A stretch of 64,000 nucleotides of DNA from Plasmodium malariae (taxonomy: Eukaryota; Apicomplexa; Aconoidasida; Haemosporida; Plasmodiidae): assembly GCF_900090045.1 (NCBI RefSeq), contig NW_021638313.1, positions 62,001-126,000 of the forward strand, read 5' to 3'. Shown here one piece after another: positions 25,801-36,729 of this stretch. The translations under genes and the position numbers were made by a program. Each line of letters opens with the position of its first letter. Positions within the stretch are counted from its first letter, which is position 1. The notes under the pieces are model-generated. The model ran no database searches, was not told the DNA's origin, and saw nothing but the letters and a program-made list of their open reading frames with translations.

Positions 25801-27849
25801 ATGTTTTTATGTAATGAAGTATTTAATATAAAGTAATATCTGTAATATTTTTAGTGTTATACATAGAATACATATAATCTCTAAATATTGTAAATGCACA
25901 TGTGTACATCCGGTTATTTTGATAAGCAACAAATAAAAATATGTGTTGTATTTTTTATGGATTTGTAAATTTTAATAATTTCTACTTGGTATTTTAGCGT
26001 ACTATTTAATATTAATTAAAAAATATTAGTATTATATATATATTTGTATACATAAGTATTTTTCTATGAACAATATATATTGAGGATATAAAATAAATAA
26101 ATGATAGAAAAATTCATATAATTTTATGGAATTCCCATAACTTATGTTTTAAATTATGGTTTTTATATTCAATTTTGTATAATATTCTGGTCTAAATGAT
26201 TATTTGTTTAGATAATTAAAAACAAGTCATTATTAGTTTTAAATTAATAACATGTGTGTCTTTTTTTGTGTTTTGATGTAACTACTTTAGAGTATTATGT
26301 TTCATTGTTATATATATAAATATTTATATAGTTCAATTTTTTACTCCAAAATACTCTTATTATTTATTATACAAAATAGGTTTTATTAGTAATGGGTTAT
26401 AGAACATAGATGTACTATAAAATTCATTTTAGCTTTTTTTTCTAGTGTACAAAAGAGAAAGTATAGATAAATAATAAAATATTATGTTTATAAAATGAGA
26501 GTTACAACAGTTTAATAACTTCAGAATTTTAAAATATAACAATAAAATAACAAGAATAAATTATTCATCATTATATTATTGTTTATAACTATAGTGGTAA
26601 TTCAATATTTCTGTAGATAGTTAAATGTATATTAAGTTAAAAATTTATAGATGAATATGTTTTATATATAAATGTCAATAAAATATTAAATTAACGTTAA
26701 TGATATATTAATGAATAATATACAAAATTGCTATTTGGGTTTTATCATGATAGTGATCATCTAAAATTATTTTATATATCGGCAAAAGGCTAAATAAACT
26801 TTAGGGTTAATAAATATAAATAAATTTTTTTTGCAATTTTTAGGAATTATGTATTTATTTAATTTTGCTTACTATTTGTTATTCTTTGATATATATATAT
26901 TAAGTATAATTTTAATATTATATTTAGGATACAACAATACATATATTTTATATAGACATTACTAATTCTTTTATATGCTCATTTTTTAAAAAAAAGGAAA
27001 TAAGAAAATTTTTTTTTCAATATATAATTCATAAATTTAGTTTTAGGATTTAGAGTTAGGATTCAATTTATTACTTTAGAATAGTAATTATTTATTAGTA
27101 TAATTTTAGTTTTAGTAGAAGTTGTATCTTATTAATACTGTGTATCACAAAACTTCTCCAAAAGAGGTGTGGATATCGGCATTAATATTTTTATAATAAC
27201 ATTTACATAATTATTAATTTAATTGCATTTTTTAATAATTACTTAAATATATGTAAAAAAGTAAATTTATAAAAAGAAATTAGAATTTTTATTCTTTATA
27301 AAATTATATAAATACATTATACAATCTAGATTATTTGTATTTTAAAACCTTTAATCAATATCTACTCTATATATTATTTATTTTTATTTTTTATCAAATT
27401 CTTTTTAAAAATATATATTTATTTAAAAAATAAAGAATAAATTGAAATCGATACATTTAAAAATTATTTATTTAGAAATATTCATATATATTATACTTAA
27501 TTAGATATTACAACCTTAAACATATATATTACAAAAATGATGTATTGTTCTAATTTATTTATAAAATAAATATTTATTCATAGATTACGTAATATTTTAT
27601 AAATATTTTTTTTCATATGTACAGTATTCCGTGGAAGATTGAACATAGTACAAACACATAAAAAAACATATTAAAAAAAATAATGTTTTCTTTATTTATT
27701 ATAACTTTTATTATAGTTTTATATAATTAACATCATTTAACAATAATAAATAGTTTAAAAAAAAAAGAAAGCGTTTAAAAATCATAATTCATAATAGGAA
27801 AACTTCGTTGATAATTATTATTACCTTTATATATAGAACAATATAATAT
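25801..27849. other. fam-m relic 3' flank and intergenic
   Basis: To about 25990 the sequence still aligns with fam-m 3' UTRs. The remainder is AT-rich with no coding signal, except for the degenerate telomere-like repeat noted separately and a small less AT-rich spot (CTTCTCCAAAAGAGGTGTGG, 27154-27173). Confidence 0.5.
27035..27064 (+). repeat. Degenerate telomere-like repeat
   Basis: Four consecutive variants of the Plasmodium telomere unit (TTTAGGG/TTCAGGG): TTTAG, TTTTAGGA, TTTAGAG, TTAGGA. The G density is high for this region. It could be an eroded interstitial telomere tract or chance. Confidence 0.35.
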
Positions 27850-27890
27850 ATATATTTTATACGATCTATACGATGAATTCCACTTTCTAG
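27850..27890 (+). promoter_or_regulatory. Distal upstream motif, fam-m at 28283
   Basis: TATATTTTATACGATCTATA then CGATGAATTCCACTTTCTAG, 393-433 bases before the ATG. This is the position of the TCTATA-rich element in the other four genes; the match is the weakest of the five. Confidence 0.4.
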
Positions 27891-28207
27891 ATAAATAAAT
27901 TCAATATTAAAAAATTATATATTTTTTTTTTATTTTTAAAAATATTAAAAAAATATGTAATATACTTAGTGTAATATATTAAAATGTATATATATAATAT
28001 ATAGGAATGAAATCATTTTATTTCATTTTAATAATAATTAGCTTTTTTCTTAAAAGAACTTTAAGATAAAAATTATGTGATGTATTTTTAATTTCATTTT
28101 TCCTTGAAAATATCGTTTAATAAATTAGAATAAGATATAATACATAATATTCTTATGAAAGAATAAAAAGTCTCAAAAATAACTTTTGAAATACATATAT
28201 CGTTTTT

Positions 28208-28218
28208 TATTATTAGAA
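28208..28218 (+). promoter_or_regulatory. Proximal TATTATTAGAA motif, fam-m at 28283
   Basis: Begins 75 bases before the ATG and differs by one base from the TATCATTAGAA word of the genes at 35711 and 52398. Confidence 0.45.
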
Positions 28219-28282
28219 GTATATTTTATTATTATTAATTTTTTCCTTAGAGAATATATCGGATTATTAAAAACTTTAGCTC

Positions 28283-29151
28283 ATGGATCAGAGAATTATG
28301 TTACTTTTATTAATTAAATATTTTCTGTTTATGCTTTTAACATGGATATGTGATTTATGGAATGATGCGGTATTATAAAATTATTGGAGTATATTTGTTT
28401 TATTCATATTATTATAATTTTAATAATAATATATTTTTTTTTACATTTATATCTTTAATTCAGTTAAAAATATAATAATAACATTTTTTTATTTTAGAGG
28501 TCCATAAATAAATCTTTGTATGATAACTTAAAAGTTAATAGAAAATTAGATATAGGAAATTACAGATTACTAGCAAAATGTAAGAAGAAAAAGGATTTAA
28601 ATATTGTATCGTTAAATGAAGATATAGCAGATAACGTAGAGTGCGAGAAGAAAACAACATATAATAATGAAAATGTGTTCACAAAACTAAAGAAACAATC
28701 TAATATATATCCATTAAATAAGGCGCAGTACTACACAGAAGTTATGAATTATAACAATGGAATTTTTGATGGAAAATATTTTCATTTTGAAAAAAAATGG
28801 ATCAAGAAAAAAGATTATGATAATTTTCTCGAAAAAAACAGGAGAATTAGAGACATAAAATTAAAAAAAATAAAATTTAGAAGCTACGGATTTGGAGTTG
28901 CTATATTTATTCTTTTTTTCTTGTTTGGAATAGGATTACCCATATTAAAAGGATTAGATTATTTGAATGAAGTGTTATCACCTTTGGAGAGTGTGCTAAC
29001 AAGTTTAGCTTCAGATGAAGCAAAAAAGTTCTCTTTTCTAATACTATTTGGCATAGTTATCATTATATTATCTGTTTTAATTATAGGATCAATTCCCAAA
29101 ATCTTAAAAAATAATGAAAAATATAAAAAAATTAAGTATATGACTGAGTGA
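28283..29151 (+). CDS. fam-m exported protein, two exons
   Basis: Exon 1 is 28283-28369 (29 codons, hydrophobic, LLLLIKYFLFMLLTWICD) and exon 2 is 28498-29151. Donor GCG/GTATTA and acceptor TTTTAG give about 246 residues. RLLAK at residues 52-56 is PEXEL-like. The fam-m signature AQYYTEVMNYNNGIFDGKYF and FEKKWIKKKDYDNFLEKNRR occupies residues ~105-145. TM1 is ~160-178, followed by a short loop of about 30 residues without cysteine, TM2 208-228 and a basic tail NNEKYKKIKYMTE. It differs from fam-l in the block before TM1 and in the much shorter loop. Predicted location is the host-cell or parasite surface; function unknown. Intact, plus strand like all fam-l/fam-m here. Confidence 0.94.
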
Positions 29152-30880
29152 ATAGTATAATAAGTATTTCTTTTTCTGTAAGAATTCAATCAATATGATG
29201 TCATAACTGTGATACTTTTAGTGCTATAATTTTTATATTCACAACTATGATTTTTACAGTTTTATAGATGCAGGTGCGTATAGCTTTTCATTTTTATATG
29301 GAGTGGTAATAAAATATATTCGTTCTTTTGCTAATTTCAATGTTTTAATGTTTTTCATTTTGTATAATAAATTATTATTACAGAAAAATTAAATATTATT
29401 GCTTAATATTTATATTTGTTTAAAATATATTTTTATAAAAATTTATGTACATGAGGTAAAATTAATATAAATTTATTGATGTCGCTTTACAATTTATATT
29501 TAGAATGAAAAATAATTGTGCCATATTTTTTATCATCTTCAAGCTTAATATGATTATTGTAGTTCTAATAAGAAAAATATATGACTAGCTTTATATTAAA
29601 AAATATTATGTTTTCTTTTGTAATTGATGAAACTATGTAAATATATACTGTTACAATGATATATATATATATTTTTTACTCAATATAAAAAGCAAAATAT
29701 TTATTTTATTAAATATATATATTCTTTTTGACTTCTTAAGAGATGTTAGTTTTTTTTTTTTTCTTATGGTATATCTCGGGAATTATGTATATAATAAAAT
29801 AATATCCATTTAAAACATGTTTCTGAGTTTGGGTAGAATGGTTAATATTTTTATTTTATTATTGTTAATATTTTATTTTATTTATTAATATTATGCCCAT
29901 TTTTAAATATACAATTAATTTTTTTAGTAAATGAAAAATATAAATCTTACACATTTAAGAAAATGATATACCTTTATATTTATGTACTTAAAAAAAAAAA
30001 AAAAATTTTAAAGAAAAATAACATGAATTTTAAGTATATTTTTTTAATCTATAAAAGAACTTTTAATTTATAGCTTATACTTTTAATATATTAACTAAAA
30101 CAATTTTTTTATTACTGAAATATATTTTAAATTAAAAATAAATTATTAATAATATTAAGAATTCGTAAGCGAACGAAGAATACAATTTTTATGAATTAAT
30201 TAGGTTAAAAATATTTCAACATGGTATTGCATAAACAAATTAATAAAGAAATGTTTTATTATTATTTTTATAATATTTGTTGTTATTTACATTATTATGT
30301 TGTTGTCAACATATATATAATAAAGTAAAATTAAAAACAATTATTAAAAAAAATATGAAAGACTACATAAGTTTTTAATACTTATTAATAATATGAACTA
30401 TATGCTAAGCTTTTCTATCTTTACCAAATTTATGGTAACTATAAAGAAAAGGTCATAAAAAATAATATTGAGGATTTTTTCATCATACAAAAATTTTTAT
30501 TTGTCTTTTTTATTTGAATAAGTTAATCTTTTAATAATGTGTTATAATGTTAGTATTACATATTTGTTGTTTTATTATTTTGAATATGATATTAAGTATA
30601 ATCCTGAAAATGTTATGTTTAAATTAATAACAAAAATAATGATATATAGTAAATTACAATACTATATAGTTATTTTTATTAATATATAAGTGTGAATATC
30701 TGAAAATTTCTAATTAGAAAATTAGAACAACAGCTAAAATTTTTACATGATGAAAGAAGTAAGTCCCACTTACTAAAATATCATATGTATAACAACGTGT
30801 ATATAGTGAGTTTCATGGATCCTATAAAAGAGTAATTCTCTTTGAAAACTAAAAGAAAGAATAATTAATTTTAATATTTT
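29152..30880. other. fam-m 3' flank and intergenic
   Basis: The 3' UTR-like sequence continues to about 29.4 kb. The rest is AT-rich with A15 near 29991. No open frame of note; the 5' part of the PIR-like TM relic at 30.88 kb cannot be traced back into this stretch. Confidence 0.5.
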
Positions 30881-30967
30881 TTAACCTTTACATATTATCA
30901 TGTTGCTATTATATTTATGGGAATATTTGCCGTATTCTTCCTTTTGTATAAAGTAAATAAAAAATAA
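30881..30967 (+). pseudogene. Orphan TM exon, PIR-like
   Basis: An open stretch reads LTFTYYHVAIIFMGIFAVFF then LLYKVNKK and stop. A TM helix ending LLYK just before a GTAAAT donor is how PIR ectodomain/TM exons end in this genus. No cysteine-rich ectodomain is readable upstream. STP1 exon 3 is an alternative source (it also ends in a hydrophobic run plus Lys before GTAAAA), but the FFLLYK ending fits PIR better. Confidence 0.4.
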
Positions 30968-32200
30968 AATATAGGAATATAATCACTATTTGTTACTAAT
31001 ATTATTTTAATGAAATATTTATAATTATATAATAATTTTATATATATATTTTATTTATCATATATCTACTTGTTTTCTGACCTTGGATATTATATTTATA
31101 CAAGGTTATTAGGATAACAAAAAAAAAATTACGAATAATTGTCCAATAAAATACATTTATGAATTATTAAAAATTGGACATGAGTATATCTATTTGAATC
31201 CTAACAAGAGCATGATTTTTGTCGCTTTATTCTTGTAGAAAACTCCTTACTAACATTTTATATAAAATATCTTCCAGATAATATCAATAATATTTAAAAT
31301 TTCGCATAATTGGACAAAATTTTAATTCTCTTCATTTTAAAGGGAACAAATTAAAATATACGTTTAAAATATAGTCTTAATTAAAACGTATATATTCTTT
31401 ATATTTTTTGAATAATATATTTATTTACGGATATTTATTTTTCTATTTATACAGTAATCTTATCGTAGTTATTAATTCTTCTATTTCTTGTTTCTTTATT
31501 TTTTTAAATGTTTTTTATTCCTCTTTTAATAAGTATGTAACAAATGTTAATTCATATTACTGGGTAAAAAATCTACATTTACGTCATAGTGTTGTCTTAT
31601 ATATTTACGTTTAAAAATTTTTTTTTTGTACGATAATGAAAATATGATATACAAAAATATTTTTATGCAATTGTTTCTTGAATCATGTTCTATTTATGGT
31701 AACCTTTTCTTTGAACAATTTTTATATAAATATTTTTGCAACTCTTATAAATTTTAAATACTTTCTTTTAAGTTTCGTTTATCGAATTTATTAATATATC
31801 TTCCCTTATATGTAACCTTTATATTACTAAATATACTACTTTTTAATGTATGTAATATTAACTGTAATTTTTGTATAAAAATCTCATTGAGAATGACAGT
31901 TTACATGGTGAAATCTTCTATTATATCTGTTTATTACTTTTTATATGTTTTGTAAGGATTATCTATTTGCTTAAGGTTCCTTAATTTCATTTATTTTCTT
32001 TCATTGTAAACATTTACGCAGACAACATTTGACTGGATTAAACTATATAGAAGAAAATAAATGTGTATATATATACTCAAAAATAATAAATTATTTTTTA
32101 TTTTTTTCGTAAAAATGTAATTTACAAATTGTGGTATAATATTCGCACAATTATGTACAATTTATATTAACCTTATATAAAATGAATAAAGTGAAAGATG
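30968..32200. other. Intergenic, no gene found
   Basis: AT-rich. A 68-codon frame at 31408-31614 is hydrophobic with AT-biased codons and no features, and is judged chance. The segment lies downstream of the minus-strand PIR pseudogene. Confidence 0.5.
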
Positions 32201-32852
32201 TTATAATACTACAGCTGTTATTAAGGTGGAAACAAATAAGTAATTTACTTTTGTAGGTGGTAAAATCTGTGGTATATTAGAGCGAGAAGTTACAGCGGAT
32301 ATTTTTTTATTATGTGCTTTTTTAAATCTGTTTAACTCTTCAAGAAATTCGTTATTTTTATATCCGGAGCATCATTTATAATGTTTAGTATCAAAATTAT
32401 AGTGATTTCCAATTATCGCTTCCATTATCATTAGGTTTATCGTATTTACCATTAAAGCTATTCAAATCCTCATAACTGTATAGATTTTTAAGATTTTTTA
32501 GAATACGAGAATTAATTATTTTTATTTCTTGCTTACATGTATCATTAATAAATCCTGTTATATCAACTTTAATTTTATTAAACAAATTATATTTATCATG
32601 AAAATTACCAGTATTTAGTAGATAATTCAATTATTTACATCTATCATGAGCAGCAGGTTCGTCCTTCTTCGAATATATACTATTTAAGTACTCACTGAAC
32701 GTTGGACATTAAGAGACAAAATCTGAATAAATAGAATTATCTGAATCTATTGAATAAATAGTACTACAAAGGGTATTATTAATTTCTCAATTTTGGGAGG
32801 CGAATGAATTAAATTTTTCTTTATATTTAAGAAACGTTTTCACTGTATCGTC
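32201..32852 (-). pseudogene. PIR pseudogene, main exon
   Basis: On the minus strand an acceptor (TTTTTAG) at 32853-32854 opens an exon reading DDTVKTFLKYKEKFNSFASQ, CSTIYSIDSDNSIYSDF, CPTFSEYLNSIYSKKDEPAA, HDRCK, LNYLLNTGNFHDKYNLFNKI and later CSGYKNNEFLEELNRFKK and SRSNIPQILPPTK. The spaced cysteines, the Leu/Tyr/Trp pattern and the PPTK end before a hydrophobic run are typical of the PIR ectodomain. There are four in-frame stops in the first half and one frameshift near 32400. No first or last exon is recognisable. PIR proteins are variant antigens exported to the infected-cell surface; this copy is dead. Confidence 0.75.
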
Positions 32853-35270
32853 CTAAAAATAAAACAAAAAATTATAATATATAAATGGAAAAAATAATAT
32901 TTTTTGAAAAAAAATATTTATTTCATTTAAAGAACACCAAATTTTTGTAAAAACATGATACTCATTTGAATATAAGGGAAAAATAAAATATGAGTTCTAA
33001 ACATTGTAGGATGTCATTGTATTAAATAAACGTTAATTGGGTAGCAAAAATTCAATCCATATCAAATTATTTGTATATGTAAAAAAATGATATATTATAT
33101 GTTGATTTTTTATAAATTTATTTTTTTGATACACTGAATTTTAAAAATAATTACTTAACTAAAAATACTCTTTAGTTTTTAGTTAAAATTGAAATAAGTC
33201 AGTATTGTGTGAATAGTATAAAAGAATAATATTTTAATTGTAAATATGATAATTTCAAAAAAGGGATTACTTTACATTTATTAAAACATATTCCAGAGTA
33301 CCATACACTTTACAATTATTTTTGTAAAAAAGTGTATTATATAATTTTATTGAAATATTATACAATAAAATAAAATATTATTAGTACATATTCACATAAA
33401 AAGAATATCATATTGAAATATCTACTTATTAATATACTTATATCACTTAAAATATCATATGTACATAAATTTAATCTCTTTGGAAGGTATAGAATATTCT
33501 CTTTTATTAACTTTTATTCGTTACTAAGGATAAATAAAACATGTCAAATTATTTCAGTTTTTATTATACTATTATATTGATTTATATGTTTGTTAAGAAA
33601 AACTTCTTGATTATAGCTGTAATAGAAATTTAAGTATATGAAAATATAATTTAACTAAAATTTTAATAAAATATATAGAAAATAAGGGAACTTTGTAATT
33701 TAAATATATGATTCATCAGAAAAAACGCCTTTAATAATAAATGTATTTTTAAAAAGAGAGATTATATCGTATACTTATAGAATAATCCACTAATTTTACC
33801 CATTATATTACATAGCGAAGTTAACATTTTAGTTAATTTTTACATCTTATAAATTTGAAATAATAAATGTATATTGAAGAAATATACTTATTAAATATCG
33901 ACTACTTTTTATAATTCATTAAATTGAAGATTCTAACATATTTCTATTAAAAAAATAGTTAAAATCATTTATTATTTTATTATAGTTCCTAATTATAGTT
34001 CTATTTACATTTTGATCGAGCTATTTGAATATATATTATTTTGATAATAAATAAATTTATTATATTTTGTTTTTATTTTTTACGTCATTGTAGAATTAAA
34101 TTTAAATATATATTAAGAGTTAGTAAGTAAAAAGATATTTCTTAACTTCATAATTGTTAATTTCTAAAAGTGTGTTATATATAAGTATAAATCTAAATTA
34201 ACATTGGAAGTTATTAAAATAATTATGTATTTTATACAAAATTTTATTCCTTAGTAAGTATTTATTTATATATTTATTATTATTTTTTTTTTTTTTTTTT
34301 GGTTGTCCATAAATTTGTTGAGTTTTAAATAAACATGTAGTATATGTTGATTACTACTAATTTATTTATATTTGTAACGCGTAAATCTTAAATAAAATAT
34401 AAGCAAAAAGAAAAAAGAATTAATTATATTTTGCAGATAATTCATAAATGGATATTCAGTTCTCAGTTTACAGATAAAAAATAGTAATCATTTATTAGCG
34501 TAATGTTGTTTTTAGTTAAAATTTTATATAAAGAATAATTAATGTTGCATATTAGTATGTAGTTACATTAATTCTAATTATATATTCTTTCATTATATTA
34601 TATATACAATAACGTAGATATTGTTTTAACGTTATATTATGGAACTTCAATATTTTTGAAAAAAAATATAGATACCCAAAAAGGATATATATATTTCCAT
34701 TCTTGAATGTACTAAAGAAATACATTTTTGATCTAAGGTTATTCTGATTTTAATAAATTTTAAATAATAATTAATCTATATATTTTTTTTTTTTTTTTCA
34801 TTACTTTTTATTATATTTCTTATATATATATATACATAATTAAAAATAAAAAAAATGTTGTATTGATGAAATTACAAAATTTTTATTTAGCAGTAATAGT
34901 ATCATTTATATATAATAAAAAGTGTTTCTCTATGAAATTATATTAAAAAAAAAAAAATTAGTGTTCACTTACTTATATATATATTTTTATTCATAGATTA
35001 GTTATTCATTTTTATGTTTAGTTTCTAAGATATATAATGTTATATTATAATGAATATGTTTAAAATGTAGTTAACGCAAAGGCTTTTAATAATATAAAAA
35101 GGGAAGGTTATACATAATATTTTTTTCTTTAGTTATTATTACTATTATTATATCATCATAACAATTAATACATTGTTGTCTACAAGTTTTTCTGAAAAGA
35201 AATGTTTATGGAATTAAATTTTTTTAATAGTCACTCATCAAATCGTTAATATTCTCATTATATATGGAAC
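32853..35270. other. Intergenic, no gene found
   Basis: The region upstream of the minus-strand PIR relic has no recognisable first exon. It is AT-rich with T-runs, including T17 near 34285. No coding evidence. Confidence 0.55.
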
Positions 35271-35330
35271 AATCTATTCTCTATATTCTCTATATTATAT
35301 AGAATATAGAAAATACATTCTATATTAACT
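35271..35330 (+). promoter_or_regulatory. Distal upstream motif, fam-l at 35711
   Basis: AATCTATTCTCTATATTCTC followed by TATATTATATAGAATATAG, 381-440 bases before the ATG. It is partly self-complementary (TTCTATAT and ATATAGAA), so it could fold. Confidence 0.5.
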
Positions 35331-35636
35331 AAATATTTCCTTATATGATAAAAAAATGTATTTTTTTACTTTACATTGAAAAAGTTTAATAAAAAAATAA
35401 TTTAATTACACGAATATATAAAAAAAAATATTTTTTGTATATAATAATGAATTATAATAAAATCATTTTAATGAATATAACATTTTACTTAATAATATTA
35501 AGAAAACATTTTATAATATATATTTTTAATGTTATTTTACTTCGCTGTAAAAAATATTATAATTATATACAATATATTTTTTACCGAAAGGTAGTAAATA
35601 TAGAAAAAATAATCAAATATATTGTATATAATTTTT

Positions 35637-35647
35637 TATCATTAGAA
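35637..35647 (+). promoter_or_regulatory. Proximal TATCATTAGAA motif, fam-l at 35711
   Basis: Exact TATCATTAGAA, starting 74 bases before the ATG. The same word stands 73 bases before the fam-m gene at 52398. Confidence 0.55.
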
Positions 35648-35710
35648 GAATTTTATGTTTTTGTTATTATTTTTATTACTTAATACATTGAAATGCTGAA
35701 AATCTATATC

Positions 35711-36729
35711 ATGGAAAAAAATATTAAATTATTATTTTTTAATATTTCAGCGTTTATATTTTTAACATGGTTATTCCATTTTAGCATTGATAATGTATGA
35801 TAATGCCATTTACTCATATATGTACAATTTATATTTTTGTTGTTATATTTTTATATATTCAGTTTTTTAACATGAAACTATTTATTTTTTAAATAGTTAA
35901 TATTTGATTTTTTCTTTTTCAGAGCACGCTTAACAAATTTTTAAAAGATAACTCTAATAATGATAGTAAATTAGATGGAAAACATTATCGATTATTAGTA
36001 ATACATAAAGAAGAAAGTGATTCAAATATACTAGGGTTAAAACAAGACATGTCAAATAATAGAGTGAAAGAAAAAAAATATTTATCTAATAATGAAGGTG
36101 AAACCCCAGAAAAAAAGAAGCATTTATATAAAAGTTCATCAAAGAGTATAAAAGATCATAGGAATGCTATGAAAAAAGAAGCTAATATATTTGAAACAAA
36201 AAAATATTCCTGTATTGAAAAAAGAATATTTAAAGAACTTGATTTTGAAGATTTTCTTAAAAGAAACAAAATGATTAGTAATAAGATTTACAAAAAAATA
36301 ATGTACAAAAAGCTAGCATTGCGAATTGCTTTACCTTTATTATTGTTCTTGTTGTTATTAACTGTGCTCATAACAGATTTTACATGGGGATTAATAACTA
36401 AAACAACAGGGCTGTGGGATGTATTAGGATTATCGGAAATTCTAAAAGGTTGGGCAGAATGTAGTGAGGGTTGTTGGTTGAAGACAATGTTAGAATGGTT
36501 AAAAAATAATTCATCATGGTTTTGGAAGCATAATTCAATTTTTGGTGAAGTTACGCATACAGGTTGTACTGCAACAGATGTTAGTACAGGTTGCATATTA
36601 GGACAGTTATTTGGTATTATAATATATGTTATACCTTTCATTTTATTAGCTATCACAGTTATATCAGGAATTATCTATTACCATAAAAAAGTTAAAAAAT
36701 ATGAAAAAATTAAATTCAGGAAAAGATAA
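35711..36729 (+). CDS. fam-l exported protein, two exons
   Basis: Exon 1 is 35711-35794 (28 codons, MEKNIKLLFFNISAFIFLTW...) and exon 2 is 35923-36729. Donor AAT/GTATGA and acceptor TTTTTCAG give about 296 residues. The PEXEL-like RLLVI is at residues 51-55. The fam-l block FETKKYSCIEKRIFKELDFE is at ~118-137. TM1 is ~160-182 and TM2 ~256-280, with tail HKKVKKYEKIKFRKR. The loop of about 73 residues between the TMs is unusual: six tryptophans and four cysteines, with CSEGCW and WLKNNSSWFWKHN. The motif GCILGQLFG before TM2 is nearly identical to the gene at 16850 (TCILGQLFG). Intact. Its location after a long stretch without a fam-m partner is noted in the findings. Confidence 0.94.

Noticed and set aside
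35435..35683. 82-codon plus-strand frame just before the fam-l at 35711
   Set aside because: Lies in the promoter of the fam-l gene and contains the conserved TATCATTAGAA word; composition is that of AT-rich intergenic DNA.
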